From the NCBI RefSeq assembly GCF_030586465.1, contig NZ_JAUQYP010000001.1, positions 2,755,946 to 2,819,945 of the forward strand: a stretch of 64,000 nucleotides of DNA, written 5' to 3'. The notes beneath the pieces were generated by a model. The model saw only the letters and a list, made by a program, of their open reading frames with translations. It did not search any database and was not told the origin of the DNA. The DNA comes from Actinotalea lenta. Lineage in GTDB: Bacteria; Actinomycetota; Actinomycetes; Actinomycetales; Cellulomonadaceae. The translations under genes and the position numbers were made by a program. Below, piece after piece: positions 1 through 9,055 of the stretch (positions are counted from its first letter, which is position 1; each line of letters opens with the position of its first letter).

Positions 1-657
1 GGCCATCCGCGGACGCAGGTAGGCGTCGGCGACGGTGGTCGACATCCGCTCGTACTCGCGGAACTCGGGCAGCACCTCGTGGGACAGCGAGACGGCCACG
101 TGCGGCAGCCGGCGACGCACCGCCTCGCCTACCGCGCGCTCGTGCTCGGGGTGCAGGAACCCGAACAGCAGGCACACCGCGACGGCATCGACGCCCGCGC
201 CGGCGACCGCGTCCACCGCGCGGGCCAGGCTCGCCGGATCGAGCGGCACGACGACGCCGTCCGGGGACATCCGCTCCCGCACCACGAACCGCAGGTCCCG
301 TGGCACGAGCGGCGCCGGGCGGTGCCGGGTGAGGTCGTACAGCGACGCACGGTCCTGGCGGCCGATCTCCAGGAGGTCGCGGAAGCCTTCCGTGGTCACC
401 AAAGCGGTGCGCCCGCCGCGCCGCTCGAGCAGCGCATTGGTCGCCACGGTGGTGCCGTGCGCGAAGGCGGCGAGCGCGGCCGGGTCGAGCCCGAGGGCGC
501 GCCAACCGGCCAGCACGCCGTCGGACTGGTCGCGCGGGGTGGAGGGGACCTTGTCGATCCGGACCCGACCGTCCGGCGCCACCACGACGACGTCGGTGAA
601 CGTCCCGCCCACGTCGACGCCCAAGCGGCTCCCCGAGCCGTCGTGCCTCCCGGTCAT
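1..657 (-). CDS. Hydantoinase/oxoprolinase (HyuA-type) N-terminal part, runs off left edge
   Basis: Partial gene: the first 219 codons are visible and the rest lies beyond base 1. The N-terminus carries the actin-like ATPase signature GVDVGGTFTDVVV (about residues 13-25), followed by AHGTTVATNALLERRGG, which is the typical hydantoinase A/5-oxoprolinase phosphate-binding region. The family hydrolyses cyclic amides such as hydantoins or 5-oxoproline with ATP, usually together with a HyuB subunit, which would be to the left and is not seen. The ATG at 655-657 is the only good in-frame start; no clear Shine-Dalgarno precedes it, but a TAGCAT hexamer lies about 29 bases upstream. The substrate cannot be decided from this fragment. 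Confidence 0.85.
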   Translation of the reverse strand, partial: MTGRHDGSGSRLGVDVGGTFTDVVVVAPDGRVRIDKVPSTPRDQSDGVLAGWRALGLDPAALAAFAHGTTVATNALLERRGGRTALVTTEGFRDLLEIGRQDRASLYDLTRHRPAPLVPRDLRFVVRERMSPDGVVVPLDPASLARAVDAVAGAGVDAVAVCLLFGFLHPEHERAVGEAVRRRLPHVAVSLSHEVLPEFREYERMSTTVADAYLRPRMA

Positions 658-689
658 GCCCGGGCCTGCTGGCTGATCACCGGGCCATG

Positions 690-2198
690 CTAGGGGCCAG
701 GGGTGGTCCACCGGCCCTGGCTCCGCTCGGTCTGGAGCTCGGCGCGGGCCTCGGCCTTCGCGTCCATCCGGTCGTGGTGCTCACGGCGCTTCTCCGCCCG
801 GGTCGGGCGGTGCTGGTCCTCGAGCCGGGCGTCCGTGCCCCGCGCGCCGAGCAGCTCGGCGCCCGTCATCAAGGTGGGCTCCCAGTCGAACACGACCGCG
901 TCGTCACCGTCACCGATGACGACCTCGGCACCCGGCGTGGCTCCGGCCGCGAACAGCTCCTCCTCGACGCCGAGCCGGGCCAGCCGGTCGGCCAGGAAGC
1001 CGACCGCCTCGTCGTTGGTGAAGTCCGTCTGGCGCACCCAGCGCTCGGGCTTGCGACCACGGACCACGAACCACTCGTGCACCCCGTCGTGCTCACGGCG
1101 CACCGTGAACGGCGTCTCGTCCACGGCCGCTGGGTGCAGCACCACGCGCTCGGCCGGCACCGGCGCGGCGGCGCGCGCCTCGTCCACCATGGCGGCGAGG
1201 GCGAACGTCAGCGCTCGCAGGCCCTCGTGCGACGCGGTCGACACCTCGAACACCCGCAGTCCCCTGGCCTCCAGCTCCGGGCGCACCAGCTCGGCGAGCT
1301 CGCGGGCCTCGGGGATGTCGACCTTGTTGAGCACCACGACGGCGGGACGCTCGGTCAGCGGCACGTCGGAGGGGTCCACCAGCTCGGCGGAGTAGGCGGT
1401 GAGCTCGCCGAGGAGCACGTCGAGGTCGCTGATCGGATCCCGGTTCGGTTCGAGGGTGGCGCAGTCCAGGACGTGCGCGATCACGGCACAGCGCTCGATG
1501 TGCCGCAGGAACTCCAGGCCCAGACCCTTGCCCTGGCTCGCACCGGGGATCAGGCCCGGCACGTCGGCCACCGTGAAGCGAGAGCCCCCGGCCTGCACGA
1601 CCCCGAGGTGCGGCACGAGGGTCGTGAACGGGTAGTCCGCGATCTTCGGCTTCGCCGCGGAGACCGCGGACACGAGGCTGGACTTGCCGGCGCTCGGGTA
1701 GCCGACCAGCGCCACGTCGGCGATCGACTTCAGCTCCAGGACGACGTCCACCCCGTCGCCGGGTTCGCCGAGCAGCGCGAACCCGGGCGCCTTGCGCCGC
1801 GGCGACGCCAGGGCTGCGTTACCCAGGCCGCCCCGGCCGCCCGCGGCCACCACGTAGCGGGCGCCGGCGCCGAGCAGGTCGGCGAGGACCTCGCCGTCCG
1901 GGGTGGAGACCACGGTTCCGTCCGGTACCGGGACGACGAGGTCGGCCCCGTTCGCCCCGTGCCGGTCGTCGCCCATGCCCGCGGTCCCCGAGGCCGCCCG
2001 GCGGTGCGGTGCGTGGTGCAGGTCCAGGAGCGTGGTGACCTGCGGGTCCACCACGAGCACGACGTCGCCGCCGTGGCCGCCGGAGCCGCCGTCCGGCCCG
2101 GCGAGGGGCTTGAACTTCTCCCGGCGGATCGACGCGCAGCCGTGACCGCCGTCACCACCGCGGGCGTGCAGTACCACGCGGTCGACGAAGCTGGCCAT
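690..2198 (-). CDS. obg: GTPase Obg/CgtA
   Basis: 502 aa ribosome-associated GTPase needed for 50S assembly and stress control. The glycine-rich Obg fold occupies about residues 1-160 ([20 protein letters not shown]). The G domain follows with GYPSAGKSS (G1, about 166), DVPGLIPGA (G3) and NKVD (G4). A C-terminal OCT domain (about 340-425) precedes a charged tail, which is usual in actinobacteria. It is the last gene of the rplU-rpmA-obg block, the conserved bacterial order. A strong hairpin (2254-2278) lies between rpmA and this gene and may reduce read-through. Confidence 0.97.
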   Translation of the reverse strand: MASFVDRVVLHARGGDGGHGCASIRREKFKPLAGPDGGSGGHGGDVVLVVDPQVTTLLDLHHAPHRRAASGTAGMGDDRHGANGADLVVPVPDGTVVSTPDGEVLADLLGAGARYVVAAGGRGGLGNAALASPRRKAPGFALLGEPGDGVDVVLELKSIADVALVGYPSAGKSSLVSAVSAAKPKIADYPFTTLVPHLGVVQAGGSRFTVADVPGLIPGASQGKGLGLEFLRHIERCAVIAHVLDCATLEPNRDPISDLDVLLGELTAYSAELVDPSDVPLTERPAVVVLNKVDIPEARELAELVRPELEARGLRVFEVSTASHEGLRALTFALAAMVDEARAAAPVPAERVVLHPAAVDETPFTVRREHDGVHEWFVVRGRKPERWVRQTDFTNDEAVGFLADRLARLGVEEELFAAGATPGAEVVIGDGDDAVVFDWEPTLMTGAELLGARGTDARLEDQHRPTRAEKRREHHDRMDAKAEARAELQTERSQGRWTTPGP

Positions 2199-2253
2199 GG
2201 GACGTCCTTCCGAGGAGAACGGGCACGCACCGTGCGGCCCGGAGAATGACGAA

Positions 2254-2278
2254 GGGGCGCACCGCAGCGGTGCGCCCC
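2254..2278 (-). terminator. Perfect 11-bp hairpin between rpmA and obg
   Basis: GGGGCGCACCG and CGGTGCGCCCC form a perfect 11-bp stem with a three-base loop. It lies 15 bases past the rpmA stop. On the minus strand the stem is followed by TTCGTCATTC, a weak T-rich run. It probably acts as a partial terminator or mRNA end-stabiliser that sets lower obg expression than the ribosomal protein genes; this is inference from position and structure. Confidence 0.7.
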
Positions 2279-2293
2279 TGGGTCACGTGTGCG

Positions 2294-2548
2294 TCAGTCG
2301 GCCGCCACGACGTCGACCACCTTGCGCCCGCGCCGCACGCCGAACTGCACGGCGCCGGCCGCGAGGGCGAAGAGCGTGTCGTCGCCGCCTCGACCCACGT
2401 TGTCACCGGCGTGGAAGTGGGTGCCGCGCTGGCGGACCAGGATCTCGCCGGCGTTGACCTGCTGGCCGCCGAAGCGCTTGACGCCCAGGCGCTGGGCGTT
2501 CGAGTCGCGCCCGTTGCGCGAGGAGCTCGCGCCCTTCTTGTGAGCCAT
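2294..2548 (-). CDS. rpmA: 50S ribosomal protein L27
   Basis: 84 aa, full length. The start [16 protein letters not shown] and the core [22 protein letters not shown] are diagnostic of bL27, whose N-terminus reaches the peptidyl-transferase centre. The AGGAGAGGTC sequence just before the ATG is a good ribosome binding site. It lies 57 bases after rplU and before obg. Confidence 0.98.
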   Translation of the reverse strand: MAHKKGASSSRNGRDSNAQRLGVKRFGGQQVNAGEILVRQRGTHFHAGDNVGRGGDDTLFALAAGAVQFGVRRGRKVVDVVAAD

Positions 2549-2580
2549 GACCTCTCCTGTGTCCGTGTGACGGGGTGGTG

Positions 2581-2607
2581 GACCCGCGGCAAGCGCCGCG
2601 ACGGGTC
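2581..2607 (-). terminator. Hairpin overlapping the rplU stop codon
   Basis: CGCGGC and GCCGCG pair perfectly around a four-base loop, extended by GACC/GGGTC outside a small bulge. The outer arm includes the rplU TGA. It could stabilise the rplU 3' end or attenuate into rpmA. There is no T-tract, so a terminator role is uncertain. Confidence 0.4.
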
Positions 2608-2914
2608 ACTGGATCCCGGTGACCTTGAGCCGGGTGAGCGCCTGACGGTGCCCCTGACGGCGGCGGTAGCCGGTCTTGTTCTTGTAGCGCAGGATGTCGA
2701 TCTTCGGGCCCCTCTCGTCCCGCACGACCTCCGCGGTGACCGAGACCTTGGCCAGGGCCTGGGCGTCGGAGGTCACCTTCTCGCCGTCCACGAGGAGCAG
2801 GGCGGGGAGCTGAACGGTCTCACCGGCGGCCGCGGACAGCCTGTCGACGACGACGACGTCGCCCACGGACACCTTCTCCTGCCGGCCACCGGCCTTGACG
2901 ATCGCGTACACCAC
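2606..2914 (-). CDS. rplU: 50S ribosomal protein L21
   Basis: 102 aa. [19 protein letters not shown] and [15 protein letters not shown] are diagnostic of bL21. I chose the GTG at 2912-2914 because it gives the family N-terminus MVYAIV; a second GTG follows immediately, and longer starts would run through the leader hairpin. GAGAGAG lies just upstream as a weak ribosome binding site. It is the first gene of the rplU-rpmA-obg unit. Confidence 0.97.
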   Translation of the reverse strand: MVYAIVKAGGRQEKVSVGDVVVVDRLSAAAGETVQLPALLLVDGEKVTSDAQALAKVSVTAEVVRDERGPKIDILRYKNKTGYRRRQGHRQALTRLKVTGIQ

Positions 2915-2939
2915 GTTGCTGCTCTCTCTCGTTCGGGAC

Positions 2940-2973
2940 GTGTCCCAGCACGCCCCCGGGGGGCGGCGGACAC
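2940..2973 (-). promoter_or_regulatory. Structured leader upstream of rplU
   Basis: GTGTCC (2940-2945) pairs with GGACAC (2968-2973), and inside it GCCCCC pairs with GGGGGC. This makes a two-part hairpin about 26 bases before the L21 start. It may be a ribosomal-protein leader that binds L21 or L27 for feedback control, or a transcription-terminating structure. Regulation is inferred only from position and pairing. Confidence 0.45.
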
Positions 2974-3036
2974 GTGAGAACGGCGCGCTCGCTGGGGCGC
3001 ACCGACGTTCCAGCGTACGGAGCGCGCGCCGACCGG

Positions 3037-6015
3037 TCAAATGCCGTCCGACTCGGCCTTGTCCTCCTCGTGCTCGGGCCCGCCGTCCTGCTCGTGCTCG
3101 GGCCCGCCGTCCTGCTCGTCCACCGGCTCTCCTGACCCGGTCTCGTCCGCGTCGGCCGCCTGCTCGGCCTGCTCGGGGCCAGACTCGACCTGCTCGGCCT
3201 GTGCACCGACCTCGGCCTGCTCAGGAGGCGCGGCGAGGCCGCCCGCGAGTGCCTCGACCATGTCGGCATCCAGGGTGAGCTGCTGCTCGCCGCCGTGCTC
3301 GTGGGCGTGGGCCGCGGCGGCCGCGATGGTCGCGAGCGTGGCCTTGACCGCCTCGCGTGCCTCGGGAAGCACCGGCACCGCAGGCGCCGGCGCCGCCGGC
3401 GCGCGCTTGCCACGACGGGAGCGCTTGGACTCCTGCTGCCCCCCGGTCTCCTGGTTCGGTGCCACGGCCGGCTCCGTGCTGATGACGTAACCGCGGCCGG
3501 AGCAGTGCTGGCACGGCTCGCTGAACGCCTCCACCAGGCCCTGGCCGACCCGCTTGCGGGTCATCTGGACCAGCCCCAGCGAGGTCACCTCGGCGACCTG
3601 GTGCTTGGTCCGGTCCCGGCCCAGGCACTCGACGAGTCGGCGCAGCACGAGGTCCCGGTTCGACTCCAGCACCATGTCGATGAAGTCGATGACGATGATC
3701 CCGCCGATGTCGCGCAGCCGGAGCTGGCGCACGATCTCCTCGGCCGCCTCGAGGTTGTTGCGCGTCACCGTCTCCTCGAGCGTCCCACCCGAGCCGGTGA
3801 ACTTCCCGGTGTTGACGTCGATGACGGTCATCGCCTCGGTGCGGTCGATGACGAGCGAGCCGCCGGACGGCAGCCAGACCTTGCGGTCCATGCCCTTGGC
3901 GAGCTGCTCGTCGATGCGGTGGGCCGCGAACAGGTCGCCGGACTCCGTCCACCGGCTCACCCGCTCCATCAGGTCCGGGGCCATCGACTCGACGTACTCG
4001 TGGATCAGCCGCCAGACCGTGTCCCCTTGGACCACGAGCGAGGAGAAGTCGTCGTTGAAGATGTCCCGCACCACGCGGATCGCAAGGTCCGGCTCGCCCT
4101 GCAGCAGGGCGGGGGCCGACGCGGACCTCTGCTTCTTCTCGATCGCAGCCCACTGGTCCTGGAGCCGCTTCACGTCACGGCGCAGCTCCTCCTCTGAGGC
4201 CCCCTCCGCCGCGGTGCGCACGATGACGCCCGCACCCTCGGGAACGATCTCCTTGAGCAGCTTCTTGAGCCGGGACCGCTCGTTGTCGGGGAGCTTGCGC
4301 GAGATGCCCGTCATGCCGCCCGACGGCACGTAGACCAGGTAGCGGCCAGCGAGCGTGATCTGGGAGGTCAGTCGAGCACCCTTGTGGCCCACCGGGTCCT
4401 TGGTCACCTGGACCAGCACGCTGTCTCCGGACTTCAAGGCCTGCTCGATCCGCCGCGGCTGCCCCTCGAGGCCCGCGGCGTCCCAGTTCACCTCACCGGC
4501 GTACAGGACGGCGTTACGGCCCTTGCCGACGTCGACGAAGGCGGCCTCCATGCTCGGCAGCACGTTCTGCACACGGCCGAGGTAGACGTTCCCGATCATC
4601 GACGCCGAGGCCTGGCCACCTCCGGCGCGCGAGACGAAGTGCTCGACGAGCACCCCGTCCTCGAGCACCGCGATCTGCACCCTGCCGCCGGCCTCCCGCA
4701 CGACCATCGCGCGCTCCACGGACTCGCGGCGTGCGAGGAACTCCGCCTCGCTCAGCACGGCACGGCGTCGGCCGGCGTCGCGACCCTCACGGCGTCGCTG
4801 GCGCTTCGCCTCCAGCCGCGTCGAGCCCTTGAGCGCGGTCACCTCGTCGCGGCGCGGCTCCCCGCCGTCCCCGCCCCGACCGGAGCGCCGACGGCGCCGC
4901 CGGCGGCGGCTGGAGCCCTCGCGCTGCTCGCCCTCCTCGCCCTCGCCGGAGTCCTCGTCCGACTCCTGCGAGTCCCCGGGGGTCTCCTCGTCCTCGTCGG
5001 TGTCACTGCTCGATCGACGCCGGCCACGGCCGCCTCGACGCCGCCGACGACGGCGGCTGCCGCCCTCGCGCTGCTCGCCGTCCTCGCCCTGCTCGCCGTC
5101 CTCGCCCGAGCCCTCTTCGGAGGACTCCGCGTCGGCCTCTCGCTGTCCCTGCCGCTCGCCGGGCACGCTCTCGTCCTCGTCGGGACGCTCCTCGGGGGTC
5201 TGCGGCACCTCGTCCCGCTGCTCACCACCCTGGCTCCGTCCACCCGACCGGGATCGACGCGAGCGGCGCTTCCCGGCCGCCCCGGCCTCCGCCGTCTCGG
5301 TCGGGGATGCGTCGCTGGACTCCTCGGCCGCGTCGGCCTGCGCCGACGTGTCCTCCTCGACGTCGCGGGGCGGACCCGCGGGAGCCTGGGCCCGTCGACG
5401 TCTGCGGGGCTCAGGGGCCTGGAAGAGCGGCGTGGAGCCGCCCAGCTCGGCCAGGACGTCCAGACGCGCCTTGGTTCCGGCACCCTCCGGTGCAGCCCCG
5501 TCGGCCTCCGGCTCTTCGGACTCGGCGTCACGCTCCTCGGACTCGGCCTCCGGCTCGTCGACCTGCGCCGGCTCCTGAGGCGGTTCGGCCATCGTCGGAA
5601 CCGGCTCGACTGCCTCCGCGTCGCCCTGCCCGTCCTCGGTCGCACCGGGCCCGTCCGCCGCGGGCTTCGCGGCACCCTTCGACCCGGACTTCTTGGCGCG
5701 CGAGGACGCCCGCGGCTTGGACGCGGCCTTGGGCGCGTCGCCGGTTGCCGAGTCCGACGTGAGCTGCTCGCCGGACGCGTCCTCGGCAGGCCTCGCACTG
5801 CCGCGAGAGCGCCCGCGGCCGGTCCGTGCACGCCCCGTCTGCTCGCTCGGGCTCGCGCCGTCGTCCGGCTGGGGCGTCGCGTCCTCGCCCGGCCCCGCGG
5901 CCCGGGTCTCGGGGCTGCCCGCCGGAGCGGTCGCGCGGCGGCGTCGGCGGGGCGCCGGGGTCGACTGCTCAGCGGGTGACGTGCTCTCGGGCTGCGGTGC
6001 GGTTTCGTCGGTCAC
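3037..6015 (-). CDS. rne: Ribonuclease E/G family endoribonuclease
   Basis: 992 aa actinobacterial RNase E/G. The first ~400 residues are low-complexity: Pro/Ala/Glu-rich with repeated Arg-rich blocks ([13 protein letters not shown]) alternating with acidic runs, likely RNA- or protein-binding. The S1-containing catalytic core follows, with [11 protein letters not shown] and IIVIDFIDM carrying the two catalytic aspartates, and [10 protein letters not shown] giving the Zn-link Cys pair. The tail is acidic and has an octapeptide repeat. The GTG at 6013-6015 was chosen because GGAG sits 8 bases upstream and VTDETAPQ starts there. It lies upstream of rplU on the same strand, the order usual in actinobacteria. 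Confidence 0.95.
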   Translation of the reverse strand: MTDETAPQPESTSPAEQSTPAPRRRRRATAPAGSPETRAAGPGEDATPQPDDGASPSEQTGRARTGRGRSRGSARPAEDASGEQLTSDSATGDAPKAASKPRASSRAKKSGSKGAAKPAADGPGATEDGQGDAEAVEPVPTMAEPPQEPAQVDEPEAESEERDAESEEPEADGAAPEGAGTKARLDVLAELGGSTPLFQAPEPRRRRRAQAPAGPPRDVEEDTSAQADAAEESSDASPTETAEAGAAGKRRSRRSRSGGRSQGGEQRDEVPQTPEERPDEDESVPGERQGQREADAESSEEGSGEDGEQGEDGEQREGGSRRRRRRRGGRGRRRSSSDTDEDEETPGDSQESDEDSGEGEEGEQREGSSRRRRRRRRSGRGGDGGEPRRDEVTALKGSTRLEAKRQRRREGRDAGRRRAVLSEAEFLARRESVERAMVVREAGGRVQIAVLEDGVLVEHFVSRAGGGQASASMIGNVYLGRVQNVLPSMEAAFVDVGKGRNAVLYAGEVNWDAAGLEGQPRRIEQALKSGDSVLVQVTKDPVGHKGARLTSQITLAGRYLVYVPSGGMTGISRKLPDNERSRLKKLLKEIVPEGAGVIVRTAAEGASEEELRRDVKRLQDQWAAIEKKQRSASAPALLQGEPDLAIRVVRDIFNDDFSSLVVQGDTVWRLIHEYVESMAPDLMERVSRWTESGDLFAAHRIDEQLAKGMDRKVWLPSGGSLVIDRTEAMTVIDVNTGKFTGSGGTLEETVTRNNLEAAEEIVRQLRLRDIGGIIVIDFIDMVLESNRDLVLRRLVECLGRDRTKHQVAEVTSLGLVQMTRKRVGQGLVEAFSEPCQHCSGRGYVISTEPAVAPNQETGGQQESKRSRRGKRAPAAPAPAVPVLPEAREAVKATLATIAAAAAHAHEHGGEQQLTLDADMVEALAGGLAAPPEQAEVGAQAEQVESGPEQAEQAADADETGSGEPVDEQDGGPEHEQDGGPEHEEDKAESDGI
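3067..3114. repeat. 24-bp tandem repeat inside rne
   Basis: Two exact 24-base units plus a partial third encode the acidic octapeptide QDGGPEHE in the C-terminal tail of RNase E. It is in frame and so may expand or contract without breaking the gene. Confidence 0.8.
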
Positions 6016-6519
6016 GGGGTGTGCTCCAGGCCCGTGGTCGTCCACACTCGCCGACCGCGGGCGATCCGGTCGTCGCTCACGCCGGGGGCGTCGCGACGGA
6101 AGTCGTCGATGTCTACCGGGCGGTCCGTGTCGATACCGGCCGGCGCCTGCACCCCCGGTCAAGAGAGGCGGCGCGCGGCGGTCGCGGGTCCCGTCCGCCA
6201 GCAAGTTCTCGGTCGCGCGCCCTGTGTGGCGGGCCCGACGACCGCCGCAAGTATCGCACAGCGCCGCCCGGATGCCGCGTCGACGCGCAGCATCCCCGGC
6301 GCCTGGCACGCGACCCCTCGCCGGGGCTCGGCCCGGCACGCCTGCCCCTCGCCCGGGGCCCGGTAGCGTCGGCGTAGCGTCCGCGACGCACCCGCGCTGG
6401 ATGTGACACCCCGTCAGCAAAGAGGGACCAAGGTCCCAGTCGGCCGCTCGCCCCCTGTCCCTACGGTCATCCTTGACGCCCGACGTCACCCCACAACCGC
6501 GCCCCACCGAGGAGACACC
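6016..6519. promoter_or_regulatory. Divergent rne / cydA intergenic region
   Basis: A 504-base gap with no convincing gene. Two TAGCGT hexamers 11 bases apart (6364-6369, 6375-6380), with repeated flanking bases, could be alternative -10 elements toward cydA. A weak Rex-like half-site pair TGTGACACCCCGTCAGCA (6402-6419) is imperfect. TACGGT near 6459 is another -10 candidate close to cydA. The cydA ribosome binding site GAGGAG lies at 6509-6514. Nothing recognisable was found in the rne-proximal half. Confidence 0.5.
6424..6437. promoter_or_regulatory. Perfect 14-bp palindrome upstream of cydA
   Basis: GGGACC-AA-GGTCCC is a perfect inverted repeat about 83 bases before the cydA start. It is a plausible operator for a dimeric regulator of the cytochrome bd operon. 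I do not recognise the regulator that would bind it. Confidence 0.45.
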
Positions 6520-8001
6520 GTGGACGCACTGGCCCTGGCCCGATGGCAGTTCGGGATCACCACGGTCTACCACTTCATCTTCGTGCCGCTCACGATCGGC
6601 TTGTCGCCGCTCGTCGCACTGATGCAGACGTTCTGGGTCCGCACGGGCAACGAACGGTGGCTGCGGCTCACGAAGTTCTTCGGCAAGCTCATGCTGATCA
6701 ACTTCGCGATCGGGGTGGCGACCGGCATCGTGCAGGAGTTCCAGTTCGGCATGAACTGGAGCGAGTACTCGCGGTTCGTCGGGGACATCTTCGGGGCGCC
6801 GTTGGCCATGGAGGCCCTCGCGGCGTTCTTCATCGAGTCGACCTTCCTCGGCCTGTGGATCTTCGGGTGGGACAAGCTGCCCAAGAAGCTCCACCTGACG
6901 GTCATCTGGTTGGTCGCCTTCGGCACCAACCTGTCCGCCTACTTCATCCTGGCCGCGAACTCCTGGATGCAGCACCCCGTCGGCGCGCACCTGTCGGCGG
7001 ACGGCCGACGGGCGGAGATGAACTCGATCGGCGACGTCCTGTTCAACCCGACGGCGCTGGCCACGTTCCCGCACGTGTTCTTCACGTCGTTCATCGTGGC
7101 CGGCACCCTGATCGCCGGGATCGCCGGCTGGTGGATGGTCAAGGACGCCCGCGGGGGCCGGCTGGAACGCGCCAAGGACGTGTGGCGCCCGGCGCTCGTG
7201 CTCGGCTCCGTCGTCCTGGTCATCGCCGGCCTGGGCATCGGCATCACCGGTGACTGGCAGGCGAAGATGATGTTCGACCAGCAGCCCATGAAGATGGCCG
7301 CGGCCGAGGCCCTCATGGACTCCTCCAGCGGCGGTGCCGAGTTCTCGCTGCTGGCGATCGGCGACCTCACCAACGACCCCGACTCGGTCAAGCACGTCCT
7401 GGCCATCCCCGGCCTGACGTCCTTCCTGGCCAAGGGTGACCTCAACGCCCCGCTCACGGGCGTCAAGGACCTCCAGAAGCAGTACACGGAGAAGTACGGC
7501 CCGAGCGTGGGCGACATCGACTTCACACCGAACCTCGCCGTGACCTACTGGGCCTTCCGGCTCATGATCGGCTTCGCGGTGTTCTCCGCCCTGCTGGCCC
7601 TCGCCGCACTCTGGTACACCCGGCGAGGGCGCGTCACCGACAAGCCATGGTTCGGCAGGCTCGCGCTGCTCGCCCTGCCCATGCCGTTCCTGGCGACCGA
7701 GTTCGGCTGGATCTTCACCGAGATGGGCCGCCAGCCCTGGATCGTGGTACCCAACCCGAACCCGCAGGGCGTCGACGGAGTGTGGCTGACCACCGTCAAG
7801 GGCGTGTCCGGCGCGGTGAGCGGGGGCTCGGTGCTGACGTCGCTGATCACCTTCACGCTCCTGTACCTGGTGCTGGCCGTCGTGTGGTTCCGGCTGCTGC
7901 GCCGCTACACGGCCCAGGGTGTCGCCGACACCGAGCCGGACGTGTCCCCCGAGACGATCAACGGCGGCGACGGCGACCGCCCGATGTCGTTCGCATACTG
8001 A
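6520..8001 (+). CDS. cydA: Cytochrome bd ubiquinol oxidase subunit I
   Basis: 493 aa integral membrane subunit holding hemes b558, b595 and d. The N-terminus WQFGITTVYHFIFVPLTIG supplies the heme-ligand His18. The GRQPWIV motif is present near 3/4 of the length. The quinol-binding Q loop is short, as in most Gram-positive enzymes. The GTG at 6520 follows GAGGAG by 5 bases and begins VDALALARW, the family N-terminus. First gene of cydABDC; it reduces O2 with high affinity without pumping protons. Confidence 0.97.
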   Translation: MDALALARWQFGITTVYHFIFVPLTIGLSPLVALMQTFWVRTGNERWLRLTKFFGKLMLINFAIGVATGIVQEFQFGMNWSEYSRFVGDIFGAPLAMEALAAFFIESTFLGLWIFGWDKLPKKLHLTVIWLVAFGTNLSAYFILAANSWMQHPVGAHLSADGRRAEMNSIGDVLFNPTALATFPHVFFTSFIVAGTLIAGIAGWWMVKDARGGRLERAKDVWRPALVLGSVVLVIAGLGIGITGDWQAKMMFDQQPMKMAAAEALMDSSSGGAEFSLLAIGDLTNDPDSVKHVLAIPGLTSFLAKGDLNAPLTGVKDLQKQYTEKYGPSVGDIDFTPNLAVTYWAFRLMIGFAVFSALLALAALWYTRRGRVTDKPWFGRLALLALPMPFLATEFGWIFTEMGRQPWIVVPNPNPQGVDGVWLTTVKGVSGAVSGGSVLTSLITFTLLYLVLAVVWFRLLRRYTAQGVADTEPDVSPETINGGDGDRPMSFAY

Positions 8002-8017
8002 GAGGCAGGAGACAGCC

Positions 8018-9055
8018 GTGGAGATCACCACCCTGCAGGTCGTCTGGTTCCTGCTCATCGCCGTTCTGTGGACCGGCTACCTCGTCCTCGAGGGCTTCGA
8101 CTTCGGCGTCGGCATGCTCATCCCGGTCCTGGCGCGGGACGACAAGGAACGTCGCGTCATGATCAACACGATCGCGCCGGTGTGGGACGGCAACGAGGTC
8201 TGGGTCCTGACCGCCGGCGGCGCCACGTTCGCGGCGTTCCCCGAGTGGTACGCGACCCTGTTCTCGGGGTTCTACCTCGCCCTGCTGCTCATCCTGCTCG
8301 CCCTCATCGCTCGCGTGGTGTCCTTCGAGTGGCGCGGGAAGTTCGACGACGACCGATGGCGCGCCTGGTTCGACCGCGGGATCATCATCGGCTCCTGGCT
8401 GCCGTCCATCCTGTGGGGCGTGGCGTTCGGCAACATCGTGCGCGGCGTGCCGCTGGACGCCCAGCACCAGTTCGTCGGTTCGTTCCTCGACCTGCTGAAC
8501 CCGTTCGCACTCCTGGGTGGGGCCACCACCACGCTGATCTTCCTGACCCACGGCGCCATCTACACCACCCTGAAGACCGACGGCGAGATCCGTCGACGGG
8601 CCGGCGCCCTCGCCGAGCGGCTCGCGGTCGTGACCCTCGTCGTCGCGGGCGCCTGGGCGGTGTGGCTCCAGCTGGCCTACTCCGAGCAGGCCTGGACCTG
8701 GGCTGCCACGCTCGTCGCCGCAGTGGCGCTCATCTCCGTCGTGGTGTCCACGCGGCAGCGCCGGGAGGGTTACGCGTTCATCGGCTCTGCCGTGGCGATC
8801 GTGTTCGCCGTGGTGCTCATCTTCGGGTCCCTGTACCCCGACGTGATGCCCAGCACGATCGACCCGGCGACCAACTCCCTCACGCTCGCCAACGCCTCGT
8901 CGTCCCAGTACACCCTCGGGGTGATGACCTGGGTGGCTGTGATCCTCACGCCGTTCGTGCTTGCCTACCAGGCATGGACGTACTGGGTGTTCCGCAAGCG
9001 GATCACCGTCGAGGGCATCCCGGAGAACGCCGGCCTGCCCGTCGCGAAGGGGTGA
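8018..9055 (+). CDS. cydB: Cytochrome bd ubiquinol oxidase subunit II
   Basis: 345 aa membrane subunit paired with CydA. The diagnostic segment is GFDFGVGML followed by IAPVWDGNEVWVLTAGG. About eight hydrophobic helices are visible. The GTG start lies 16 bases after cydA behind AGGCAGGAG. Its TGA stop overlaps the cydD GTG (GTGA), showing translational coupling. Confidence 0.97.
   Translation: MEITTLQVVWFLLIAVLWTGYLVLEGFDFGVGMLIPVLARDDKERRVMINTIAPVWDGNEVWVLTAGGATFAAFPEWYATLFSGFYLALLLILLALIARVVSFEWRGKFDDDRWRAWFDRGIIIGSWLPSILWGVAFGNIVRGVPLDAQHQFVGSFLDLLNPFALLGGATTTLIFLTHGAIYTTLKTDGEIRRRAGALAERLAVVTLVVAGAWAVWLQLAYSEQAWTWAATLVAAVALISVVVSTRQRREGYAFIGSAVAIVFAVVLIFGSLYPDVMPSTIDPATNSLTLANASSSQYTLGVMTWVAVILTPFVLAYQAWTYWVFRKRITVEGIPENAGLPVAKG

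Noticed and set aside
6402-6419. Possible Rex operator before cydA
   Set aside because: TGTGACACCCCGTCAGCA matches the Rex inverted repeat only in one half; the spacing and second half-site are wrong, so it is not listed as a Rex site.
6016-8058. Continuation of the RNase E reading frame by about 680 codons on the minus strand across cydA
   Set aside because: It is antisense to intact cydA and has no family match; the good ribosome binding site and start lie at 6015. Long stop-free frames are expected at this GC content.
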